Shown in pieces: positions 55,561 to 64,000 of a stretch of 64,000 bases of DNA. Every line of letters starts with the position of its first letter. The stretch's first letter is position 1. The notes below the pieces were generated by a model that was not told the DNA's origin, searched no databases, and saw only the letters and a program-made list of their open reading frames with translations. Location: the NCBI RefSeq assembly GCF_028372415.1, contig NC_092872.1, positions 14,164,479-14,228,478 on the forward strand, read 5' to 3'. The stretch is from Notamacropus eugenii. Lineage: Eukaryota; Chordata; Mammalia; Diprotodontia; Macropodidae. The position numbers were made by a program, and so were the translations under genes.

Positions 55561-56818
55561 TTTTTATATAGGTCATACATGTGTAGTCATGCAAAACATT
55601 TCCCTAACAGTCATATTGTGAAAGAAAACAGAGACCAAACAAACAAAAACCCTCAAGAAAAATAAAGCATTTTTCATCATAAGTCCTTCAGAGTTGTCTT
55701 GGATCATTGCATTGCTGAGAATAGCTAAGTCCTTCACAGCTGATCAACTTACAATTTTGCTATTACTTTGTATGGCATACATTTCACTTTGCATCAGCTC
55801 ATGTAAGTTTTTTCAGACTTTCCTGAGAGTATCCTGCTCGTCATTTCTTATAGCACAATAGTATTCCATCATAATCACATACCACAATTTGTTCAGTCAT
55901 TTCTCAATTGATGGGCATCTCCTCAATTTCCAACTCTTTGCCCCCATGAAAAGACCTACTATAAATATTTTTGTACGTGTTGGTCCTTTTCCTTTTTTAT
56001 CTCTTTAGGGAAACAAACATAGTAGTGATATTGCTAGGTAAAAGGGTATGCATGCTTTTATAGCCCTTTGGGCATAGTTCAAAATTGTTTTGAAGAATGG
56101 TTGAATCAGTTCACAACTCCATCAACAATGTATTAATGTCTCATTTTCCTCACACCCCTTCCAACATTTGTCATTTTCCTTTTCTGTCCTATTAGTCAAT
56201 CTAATAGGTATGGGGTAATACCTCAGAATTGTTTTAATTTGCATTTCTCCCATCAGTAGTGAGTTAGAGAACATTTTCTCATATGGCTATAGAGAGCTTT
56301 GATTACTTCATCTGAAAACTGTTCATTTTATCATTTTTTGATCATTTATCAAGTGGGGAATAGCTCTTATTCTCTATGTGCTTGAGGCCTTTATCAGAGA
56401 AACTTGCTTCAAATTTTTCCCCAATTACTATTGCTAACTGTATTTCCCTCCATCCGATCCCCCCATTTATTCTATTCTCTCTCTTTGACTACTTCCTTTC
56501 CCAGTCTGCCCTTCCTTCTATCACCCACATACCCCCCTTATCTTACCCCCTTCTTTTCTGAGGGTAAGATATATTTCTATACCCAATTGAATGTGTGTTA
56601 TTACCTCACTGAGCCAATTCTGATGAGAATAAGGTTCACTCACTCCTTCTTACACCTTCCTCTTCCCCTCAACTATAAAAGCATTTTCTTGCCTATTTTA
56701 TGTGAGATCATTTACTCCATTCTACCTTTCCCTTTTTCCCAATATATTCCTCTTTCACCCCTTAATTTTAGTTTTTAGATATCATCCCTTCATATTCAAC
56801 TCACACCTGTGCCCTCCC

Positions 56819-56915
<97 letters not shown>

Positions 56916-57122
56916 CTTCTAATAATGAGAAAATTTTTATGAGTTACAAGTACCATCTTCCCATATAAAAAGTCCAACTTTATTAAGTCCCTTATGATTT
57001 CCCTTTTCTGTCTATCTTTTTGTGCTTCTCTTGAGTCTTGAATTTGAAAATAAAATTTTCTATTCATCACTGGTCTTTTCATCCAGAATGCTTGGAAGTC
57101 CTCTAGTTCATTGAATGTCTAT
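55561..57122 (-). mobile_element. 5'-truncated HAL1-like L1 nested in another L1
   Basis: Lies between two CCAACAATTA copies (55551-55560 and 57123-57132). On the minus strand it begins inside ORF1 (C-terminal codons around 57110-57035, with FQAFWMKRPV) and moves straight into the L1 3' region with no ORF2. The 3' region includes the ORF1-proximal microsatellite, the GA-rich part, and landmarks near 56260 ('gcaaattaaaacaattctgagg' in the sense strand) and 55890. No long poly-A survives at its left end. Confidence 0.75.
56815..56913. repeat. (TC)n(TA)n compound microsatellite
   Basis: About 58 bp of TC followed by about 41 bp of TA, inside the nested L1. Confidence 0.95.
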
Positions 57123-57132
57123 CCAACAATTA

Positions 57133-57600
57133 AAAAATAATAATAAAATAATGGCAAAGAACTGGAACAAGAGTGGGTGCCCATTAACTATGAAATGGCT
57201 AAACAAATTGTGACTGAATCTGAATATGGTGAAATATTGTACCTACAAAATGATGAATGTGAAGACTTCAGAGAAATTTTAGAAGGCTTGTGTGAACTGA
57301 TATAGAATGAAATAGACTGAACCAGGGAAATGATTTCCACAAGGAACACAATACTGTAAAGGTGAACAACACTGAAAGAACTGGAACCATGCAATATCCA
57401 ATACTGATTTCAGAGTCCTGATGGTTAATCATCCTTCTGGCCTCTCTTCAGAGAGTTGGTAGATGACAGGTGTGGAATAGGGCATGAGATATGGATGTGT
57501 CAGGATGTTTTGTTTGACTATATTTGTTACAAGGGAGGGTTCTAGTAGAAGGGCAAATGAGTGATGTATTTAAAAAGAGCATTAGTAAATTATTTTAAAG
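57133..57600 (+). mobile_element. L1 3' region, right part of target
   Basis: 'ggcaaagaactggaacaagagtgggtgcccattaactatgaaatgg', 'gtgtgaactgatatagaatg', then 'tttgactatatttgttacaaggg' and an A/T-rich end. Confidence 0.7.
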
Positions 57601-58465
57601 GAAAAATTATGTATTATACAAACATAATGTATATATAAGATACATGTATACATTTGTGTGTAAGACACATACATTCATATGTAAAATATAATGTATCTTA
57701 TACAAGGAGTTTTCTTTTTATTCACCTCCTGAAGAAAGAGCTTACACAGAACATTGTTTTCCCCTTGTTGACTACAAATTCAGACTCAGGCTACCCAAGT
57801 TCAATTATTGGTCTCACACCTAACTCTGCCTCCTACTTCATTAGCACAAGGATGCTTGGAACAGGCTGCTTCTGTCTTCTCTCATCTCTACCTCAACCAT
57901 AACAGAAGGAAATACAAGATGATGTTTCCAAGTTCTTGGAAGTCCTGGTTAGCAAAACAGTTTTGCCAAGGTTTGTCTGTCATAGCTAAGAAGCTTTAGT
58001 GAAGATGGAGGGAGGGAGGAAAAATGGAAGGAAAAATTTGGGTCCTGTAACCTACCTCTGAATTTCCTAGGACCCATTCATTAGGAATATTCTTTTCCAT
58101 GCCAGTAGGGCACAGTTTTAGGCTTCTTCAGTTTGGAAAGGAGAAGGAGGATGACTAGAAGAAAATCACAAGGCTAATAGAGGACTTGTTAGTCTGATTG
58201 TTGATACTGTAATTAGGCATGCACCTTCTCTGATCCTCTCCTTCAAAGACATAAATAGCCTTGAAGCCTGAGAGAAAGAGAAGTTTAGGACAAAGTAAAT
58301 TCCTGCTTCACACAGTAGGCCCTCACTGCCACAGACAAGGTAGTATAGACTAAAAATGTAAACAGCGTTGCCCCCCCCCTAAAAAAAAAGTTTAGATAAG
58401 CTCCTGGATGACACTACCGTGATGTTTAATTACAGGAAGTCAGGGATAATAATGACAGGAGACTT
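57600..58465. other. No recognised feature
   Basis: Diverged ATGTATA low complexity at 57600-57700; the rest is unassigned. A C9/A9 junction lies near 58371-58389. Confidence 0.35.
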
Positions 58466-58469
58466 TATA

Positions 58470-58680
58470 GGATGCAATACTTTATGGTTTTATAAAGCAC
58501 ATTATATCTCTCCTCACTTGATCCTCAAAACAGTCCTGTGAGATGGTTTTGAGTATTCTCATGCCCATTTTACAGATGGGAAACTGAGGTTCAGAAGGTT
58601 AGATAAAGCCACACAGCTAATAAGAATTGAGTTCAGGTCTTTTGGTTCCAAATCCAGTGCTCTTCCCAATATCATAGCTG
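58470..58680 (-). repeat. MIR
   Basis: 'cttgatcctcaaaacagtcctgtgagatgg', 'attttacagatgggaaactgaggttcag', 'gccacacagctaataagaattgagttcaggtc'. Confidence 0.8.
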
Positions 58681-58681
58681 C

Positions 58682-58935
58682 CTTGTGTTTGTCCTTCATT
58701 CTCAAAGAGGACCATGACATCAAGATGATGATACGACTTGCAGTTGACTTTGGTTTGAGTGAAGGAGGGCTGTACGAGGTCACCAACCTCACTTCCTTCT
58801 CTTGAGCCATCTGGGTCCAGTGGCCTGATATTCATCAGGATGACTGGAGATGGCCCAGGATGCAATGGGAGACCCTGGCCCTTTCAGGCTAAGATCTTAT
58901 CACATTCTCACTTTGAATGAGATATACCCATTCAA
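58682..58935 (-). repeat. RTE-tailed SINE (SINE-B)
   Basis: Closest to the RTE tail: 'tgtttgtccttcattctcaaagaggaccatgacatca'. The body continues to 'tatacccattcaatgaataggc' and butts against the MIR. Confidence 0.85.
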
Positions 58936-59104
58936 TGAATAGGCTTTCTTTAATGACCCCTTTAATAAAAAAAAAAAAAAATCAAACTGGGAGGGGAAGA
59001 CCCTCAGGGTTCCTTGGTAAAAAAGAAACAGTTACTATTAAGTTATTATATCCACTCTGTGCTAGGTAGGTAGGGTCTGATCTATGAGCTCCAGAGTGAA
59101 TAGC

Positions 59105-59475
59105 TGCTTGCCTATTATGAAGAGAGAGACTGCTTGATGAAGACCTAAATTCTAGTCTAGGTTCTGTCACTAACTTTGTGACGTTGGGCAAGTTCTTTCC
59201 CCTTTGGAGACTTCAGTTATCTCATTTGTAAAATAAGGGGTTTTGACTAGATGATTTCTAAGATTTCTTACAATTTAGAGATCTGTGAGACTGAATTTAC
59301 TGAAAGGAAATGTACCTCTAAGGGTCCTGGCCTTGGAGTTGAAATCTGGGTTCTAAGCCCTTTTGACATTTATCTCCTGGACCTAGGCATGTTGCTTCCA
59401 CTTCTCTGAGGTTCAGTTTTCCCAGCTGTAAGATGGAGATAATCATCACACTTGCACGACCTGTCTCATAGAGGG
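59105..59475 (+). repeat. Two MIR copies
   Basis: 59105-59290 has 'tctgtcactaactttgtgacgttgggcaag...atttgtaaaataaggggttttgactagatgatttc'. 59325-59475 has 'gaggttcagttttcccagctgtaagatgg'. Confidence 0.75.
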
Positions 59476-59977
59476 GCTTTTGAGAAAAGGACTTTGAAAA
59501 CTTGAAAGTCCAGTTGAAATGTGAGCTTTTGTTTTGGAGGACAATCCTGGTCTGGGGCTGTGTACTTGTGACAAGAGGGAGGGAAGGTTCGTGGGGTCCC
59601 CTTTGCATGCACCTGCTTAGACCTGTAGGTAGTCTGTCATCCGTATGAAATATTCCCTCCTCCTCCGCTGTGCAGGGTAGCCGTGCACATCTGTGCAGCG
59701 CCTTTTCCCCAATCTTTAGGGTCTTCCATGGCCACAGCCACCTCACCTGCACAAGACCCCGCCCCTGACGGCCCCGCCCCTTGGAGGCAGCTCCTCATTT
59801 CTCAGCCCGCTCCACTAGGGCCCCAGAAGCTACTGCAGGGAGGCTTGGGCTGGGCTGGGCTAGCGGAGGGGTGGGGGAAGAAAGGGCGGGGCGGTCGCCG
59901 AAGGAAAATTGAGCTCCCAGCTCCGGCTGCGAGAGCCGAGGTAGAGCTAAGGCGCGGGTTCTTTCTAGCATAGCGCC

Positions 59978-60052
59978 TCCCCTGCCCCAGCCCCAGCCCT
60001 AGCCCCTGCCCCTGCCCCAGCCCCCGTCCCCGCCCCAGCCCGCCCCTGCCCA
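59978..60052 (-). repeat. CCCCTG/CCCCAG hexanucleotide tract (G-rich on minus)
   Basis: Imperfect tandem C-runs of 3-5 separated by 1-3 bases; the minus strand has at least ten G-runs, compatible with G-quadruplexes. Lies in the presumed promoter or 5' UTR. Confidence 0.8.
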
Positions 60053-60410
60053 GCAGTTCCACTGCCCAGGGACAGCGGCCCAGCGCTCGGGACCCAGCGC
60101 CCTAGAAGGCTGCATGGAGCTGTCACCGTTTGGGGGCTGAGTGGCTCCTGGCCAGGCTGGGCTGGGCGCCCGCCAGAGGCAGGGGCAGGGAAGGAGCAGA
60201 GCTGTACGGGACAGAGAGCAGGACGGACCGGACCGAGGCCCCCAGAAAGCGCTGCCCTCCCGTGCCCAGCCCGCCTCTTCCCTCTCTCCTTCTCCTCCTT
60301 TTCTTCCCCTCCTTTCTCCCCCGCTCCCTCCTCTCACTATCTCCCGGTTCCTGCCGGAGCCTGGTGCTCCCGGGCGAGACGGCGGGGGCAGCGCAAAGTG
60401 GCGCGGAGCT

Positions 60411-60504
60411 ATGCCCGCAGCCACGGCGGCGTCGGGCCTCGATGTGTCCCGGACGGCGGTGCTGGCGGACGAGAGCGAAGATCCGGTCCCGAAGAACCGC
60501 ACAG
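60411..60504 (+). CDS. Candidate first coding exon of an unidentified gene
   Basis: ATG at 60411 has G at -3. The frame runs 31 codons plus one base (MPAATAASGLDVSRTAVLAD and 11 more residues) to a strong splice donor, CACAG|GTGAGA, after 60504, so the intron would be phase 1. Residues 17-29 are acidic and proline-containing (LADESEDPVPKNR); no signal peptide or membrane segment is seen. The upstream G/C-rich sequence (about 60100-60410) would be 5' UTR. I do not recognise the protein. The frame stays open past the donor into intron-like sequence, so exon status rests on the island, the ATG context and the donor. The rest of the gene lies beyond the window. Confidence 0.55.
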
Positions 60505-61002
60505 GTGAGACGGACTTGGGGGTGGGGTGGGGGCGGGGCGGCCCCCACACCGGGACTGACTGCCCCACGCTGTTTTAAGTTGAAAGAGAGAAAAGTGCCC
60601 AGGCGCCGGAGCCCCGCGGCTGCGGGAGCCCCACAGCTCTGAGTCTTCGCCTGCTCCGCTCAGGGACGAGGATGCCCCTGGGCTTCTGTGCCCTGGAGGT
60701 GCCAGCTGGCCCTGGGGAGCTGCGGGCGGGGCGGCGCCGAGAGGGGGAGGAAACACCTGGATTTGGCTGCCACGGCCTTTCGGGGAGACTTCACGACTCC
60801 CCGGACAGGAAAGCTCCCTCCTCGCCGCGCAGGGTTTAATACCGTAGCCCCGAGGATAAGGAGGGAAGTGATGTCAATGGTGGTGGTGAAACAGTCTTCC
60901 CTTTAGGTCAGATAATTTGTCGGGCTTTCTGCAGAGCCTTGCAGAAAAGAACTGGGATAAGTGACGAGATAACCGGAGGGATCTTCGACGCCGGGCTGGG
61001 GC

Positions 61003-61067
61003 AGGCACACACACAGACACAGACACACGCACACACGCACACACAGACACACACACACACGCACACG
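61003..61067. repeat. CA-rich simple repeat
   Basis: (ACAC/ACAG/ACGC) run of about 65 bp at the right edge of the CpG island. Confidence 0.9.
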
Positions 61068-61589
61068 GTTTTATCGGACTAGCTGAGAACCACGTTAACC
61101 CTTTGTCTTCCCCTTTTAACCCGAGGTTCGGGTTTGCTGAACTTTATTTTTCAAACGAGGGCCCCCAGATCAGCCCTCCTAGCTCACAGATCTCCGTGGG
61201 CGGCGGTAGGTGCGGATGTGTTGCTTCTGTAACTCTTCCTTTCAGCTGTGGAGAAATGCTGAGGCAGTTTTGAAATAGGAACTTAACCCCCATCGGCTGT
61301 GAAAGCGGGCAAGCGCTAACCCAAGTGTTAGAGACAGAACTCTAACATGAGCAGACGTTTAGCCATAGATGACAATCCCCAGACGTGGTCTTTAGGTTTA
61401 CGTCTAGGACGGTATCGGGTTTTGTTTTTAAACAAAGTTTGATGGAAGAGCGTTTAAAATAATTAAATAGATGTGATTTACCTTGGAAAGGGGTCAACGC
61501 ACCCTTCTAAATGACCAATTTTGAGAATTGTGACTGGATCCCCACATTCCCTTGCAAAGAACAGGCACGCCGATTGGAGTGACGAATTT

Positions 61590-61770
61590 AGAATTGTAGG
61601 CTTAGGGCTGGAAAAGACCAGAGAGGACATCCAGTCCACTTTACAGATGAAGAAACTGTAGCCCAGAAAGGTTAAGGTGATGTGTCTAAGGTGGCACAGA
61701 TGGTAAGGGGTAGACATTCTGACCCTTTTCTCTGATTTCAAATCCAGTACTCTTTTCACTGCACCAGATT
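61590..61770 (-). repeat. MIR
   Basis: 'ttagaattgtaggcttagggctggaaaagaccagagagg...ttacagatgaagaaactgtagcccag...tttcaaatccagtactcttttcactgcacc'. Confidence 0.8.
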
Positions 61771-62579
61771 TGGAGCCTTTAGGGAGGATCTGAAATGGAT
61801 TTCTTTAGTGTAGGGAGTCTTTTTAAAAAGGGATGATTTCAAAATATTATGGCAATCTGCCTCCCAATCTTAAAATTCCATGCCTCAGCTCCCATCTCTT
61901 AGCACAGTACCAGTGACAGCTGCAGAAGATATTTGGGTCTTTGCTCAGGAAGCAGTGACATTCAGAAATCAGTCACTCATGTTGTCCTGTCTGTTTTACA
62001 ATGACGTTAGTGGCAGGCTTCTGAGAAACAAATGCCTCTTCGCAGAAATTTGTTTTTGGGACCCTTAATGGATGAAAGCAAGTTACATTGATATAATTGA
62101 ATTATTTCTGCTCCCTGGATGGGATTTGCTAGAGGACAGTGACTTTAAAAGCCCCAAACTGGAATGTGTTACTGCAAGTCAACATTACCAAGTAGTCCAT
62201 GCAAGCAGGAATTCTCACAAAACTTAGTATGACTGGCAAGGACTGAAGATGGTTTTTAGTTCTAGGAACATTGAATTAAATGCAGTGCCTGTGAAAAGCA
62301 CATATTGAAAATTTTCAGGGAAAGAACTCTTCACAGAAATGGCGTATTCACTCTCAGCCTTCTGCTAGAAAGACAAATGATACTCTCCTGACAAGTGTGC
62401 CACTTGTCTCAAAGAATATGAAGCCAGGATGTTGTTTCTGCCATGAAAATGGACAGAGTAGTAGGTGTGTGAGCACTTTAAAAAGAAGATTGAAACAAGG
62501 GATGAAAACATTTAGAGATTTTGATTGTTTCATATCTTCTGTACTCTACTGAGAGAATTTTCTCATTCTACAGGTATGA

Positions 62580-62785
62580 CAATTATATGGGTGTAGTGAA
62601 TAGAGTGCTGGGCAGGGAGCCAGGAAGGTTCAGATCCTACCTCTCACACTTAGTAGCTGTGTAGCCATGCACATATTAACTTCTTTGCACCACTATTTTC
62701 TTTTCTGCAAAATGGGCATAAAATAACTACCATACCTCTATCACAAGGCTGTTGTGAAGTTCAAATGAGATAACAAAACATGAGA
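62580..62785 (+). repeat. MIR/CORE-SINE
   Basis: 'gggtgtagtgaatagagtgctgggc', 'ttcagatcctacctctcacacttagtagctgtgtagcc', 'ctgcaaaatgggcataaaataactaccatacc'. Confidence 0.8.
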
Positions 62786-62804
62786 GTACTTTGCAGTATA
62801 TCCA

Positions 62805-62925
62805 TTGACAAGCATTATTAAACACCTATCATGTGCCAGACCTTGTGGAAGGTCAGGAGATACAAAAACAACACAAAAAAGTCCCTGCTCTCAAGGAGTT
62901 TTCATTCTATCTGGGAGACAACTTG
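62805..62925 (+). repeat. Old mammalian repeat, same type as 31.4 kb
   Basis: 'acaagcattattaaacacctatcatgtgccagaccttgtgg...gtccctgctctcaaggagttttcattctatc'. Confidence 0.7.
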
Positions 62926-63270
62926 AGGTTATGGTATGTGTTTGTACGTACATGGTCTAATTAGCAATTATGTAAGTGTTAGCTATTATTAATTGTATTC
63001 ACTCTCCTGCAAATTCCTTTCACTCCTAGTCTGTGACATATAGTTCAATGGTTATTATAGATTCTTTTATATGTAATGAACATATTAATGTATGACCCCA
63101 ATTAGTTTTTTTCAAAAATGGGCCATCAGCCCTACTACTTTCAGGATAAAGACTATGTCTATATATGTTTTGTATTCCCCATAGCACATATCCTAGCCAG
63201 GACTGAACATACTATAAAGCCTCACTAGAGGCTTGTTAATTATGATGATTTTTAATAACATGATCATTTT

Positions 63271-63272
<2 letters not shown>

Positions 63273-63315
<43 letters not shown>

Positions 63316-63344
63316 AGAATGAGAGAATGAGAGAATGAGAGACT
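63273..63344. repeat. (GA)n plus (GAGAAT)n microsatellite
   Basis: About 37 bp of pure GA, then a higher-order GAGAATGAGA repeat. Confidence 0.95.
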
Positions 63345-63639
63345 GGTTAGAAGCTAGTGGTTGACCAGATCTGCTGGATCCTTTTCCACTGAATGGTATC
63401 ATTGGATAGGGCCTTTCAAAACTGTCTGGTCCAACTCTCTCAGGTTATGGAGGAGTGGTCTTTACACTGATATAAACAATTATTAAAGAGCTCTGCATTT
63501 CGTAGATATCTAGAAATTGACACTGCTTCTGATTACTCCCAGTAGGAATGCAGAGACAAGATTACTCATTGGGAGTCTTCTTGGTTAAAGACTTATAATA
63601 ATATTGAAACACAGAATAAAATCTAATCATTCCTCTTCA

Positions 63640-63830
63640 GGATCATGATATTAAGAGCTGGAAGAGACCTGAGAGATCATTTGTTCCAACTTTCTCATTT
63701 TACAAATGAGGAAACTGAACCTCACAGAGGGGAAGTGACTTGTAAAAGGTCACACAAATTGTAAGTAAGGGAGCTGGAAGGAAAGCTGAATTCCTCTGAA
63801 ACCAAATTCAGTTTGCTCTTCACTCCATCC
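63640..63830 (-). repeat. MIR
   Basis: 'attaagagctggaagagacctgagagatcatttgttcc', 'ttttacaaatgaggaaactgaacctcacagagggg', then a decayed head. Confidence 0.8.
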
Positions 63831-64000
63831 CATTGTTTGCCCTACGATCAGTATAGTAGTGAGTAAAATAGTCTGAAACCCTTTAATGCTTGTATATAGA
63901 AATATATTTCATCTCATCATCCTACCCAATGCTTCTTAGAGATATATAGCTTCTATAGAAGCTAGAAGCTTTTCTCATTTTTTTCCTTCCCTTGTCAGTC

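Larger units (their letters stand above)
59650..61000. promoter_or_regulatory. CpG island promoter
   Basis: The only CpG-dense, GC-rich block in the window besides the 19.3-kb LTR. It has several SP1-type GC boxes (CCCCGCCCC near 59758-59780; GGGCGGGGCGG near 59884; GGGGCGGGGCGG near 60531) and no obvious TATA box, as for dispersed-start housekeeping or regulatory promoters. The first coding exon on the plus strand falls inside. The long frames on both strands (up to 189 codons on minus) are due to GC composition. Confidence 0.85.
60505..64000 (+). other. Presumed start of intron 1
   Basis: After the donor the GC content falls from about 61.0 kb. The segment holds a CA repeat, MIR copies and a GA repeat, and I saw no second exon. 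Inference from the exon call. Confidence 0.45.

Noticed and set aside
56801-57082. Isoleucine/tyrosine and arginine/glutamate repeat frames
   Set aside because: Microsatellite translation. Only the short ORF1 end at the right of this interval is real L1 sequence.
59999-60642. Open frames of 115-189 codons on both strands over the CpG island
   Set aside because: Several overlapping frames are open together because GC-rich DNA has few stops. The products are low-complexity proline/arginine/glycine. Only the 60411 frame has a supporting donor and start context.

Overview
The window looks like mammalian, and most probably marsupial, genomic DNA. Its repeats are L1 elements with a marsupial-style 3' region, ORF2-less L1 (HAL1-like) copies, RTE/BovB-like LINEs with SINEs that share their 3' tail, many MIR/CORE-SINE and L2 relics, an opossum-type hAT MITE and a Tigger1-like DNA element. 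I cannot name the species. Long AT-rich stretches, CpG depletion outside one island, and the absence of any compact gene array rule out a prokaryote or virus. Most boundaries were read by eye and are approximate, except where target-site duplications (TSDs) or terminal repeats fix them.

Layout. 0.8-10.1 kb is retroviral: a cluster of three same-orientation LTRs (783-2762), an opposite-strand LTR fragment (4604-4787), and a minus-strand gammaretrovirus-like remnant (7263 to about 10,100) made of a 3' LTR, polypurine tract, broken env and the integrase end of pol. An RTE 3' end lies at 3.9-4.6 kb. 10-27 kb is L1, L2 and SINE debris with a CpG-rich solo LTR (19.29-19.87 kb), hAT-like MITEs and a TTCC microsatellite. 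27.7-28.9 kb is an LTR inside an LTR; the inner one carries a 24-bp tandem array of octamer (ATTTGCAT) sites. 32.27-34.95 kb is a complete-looking ORF2-less L1 flanked by a 15-bp TSD, inside an older L1. 35.76-36.57 kb is an internally deleted Tigger1-like element. 36.6-59 kb is again LINE and SINE debris with nested L1s at 55.4-57.6 kb.

The only host-gene evidence is at the right end. A CpG island (about 59.65-61.0 kb) contains a plausible first coding exon on the plus strand (ATG 60411, splice donor after 60504), so the sequence from 60505 to the window end is probably intron 1 of a gene continuing to the right. I do not recognise the 31-residue N-terminus.

No intact autonomous transposon or intact viral gene was seen; every retroviral and LINE reading frame found is truncated, frameshifted or interrupted. 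The most useful observations are structural: ORF2-less L1 architecture seen in two copies, an octamer-array LTR, RTE/SINE tail sharing, a twin-primed L1 inversion and an env remnant lacking the segment between its coiled coil and its cysteine pair.
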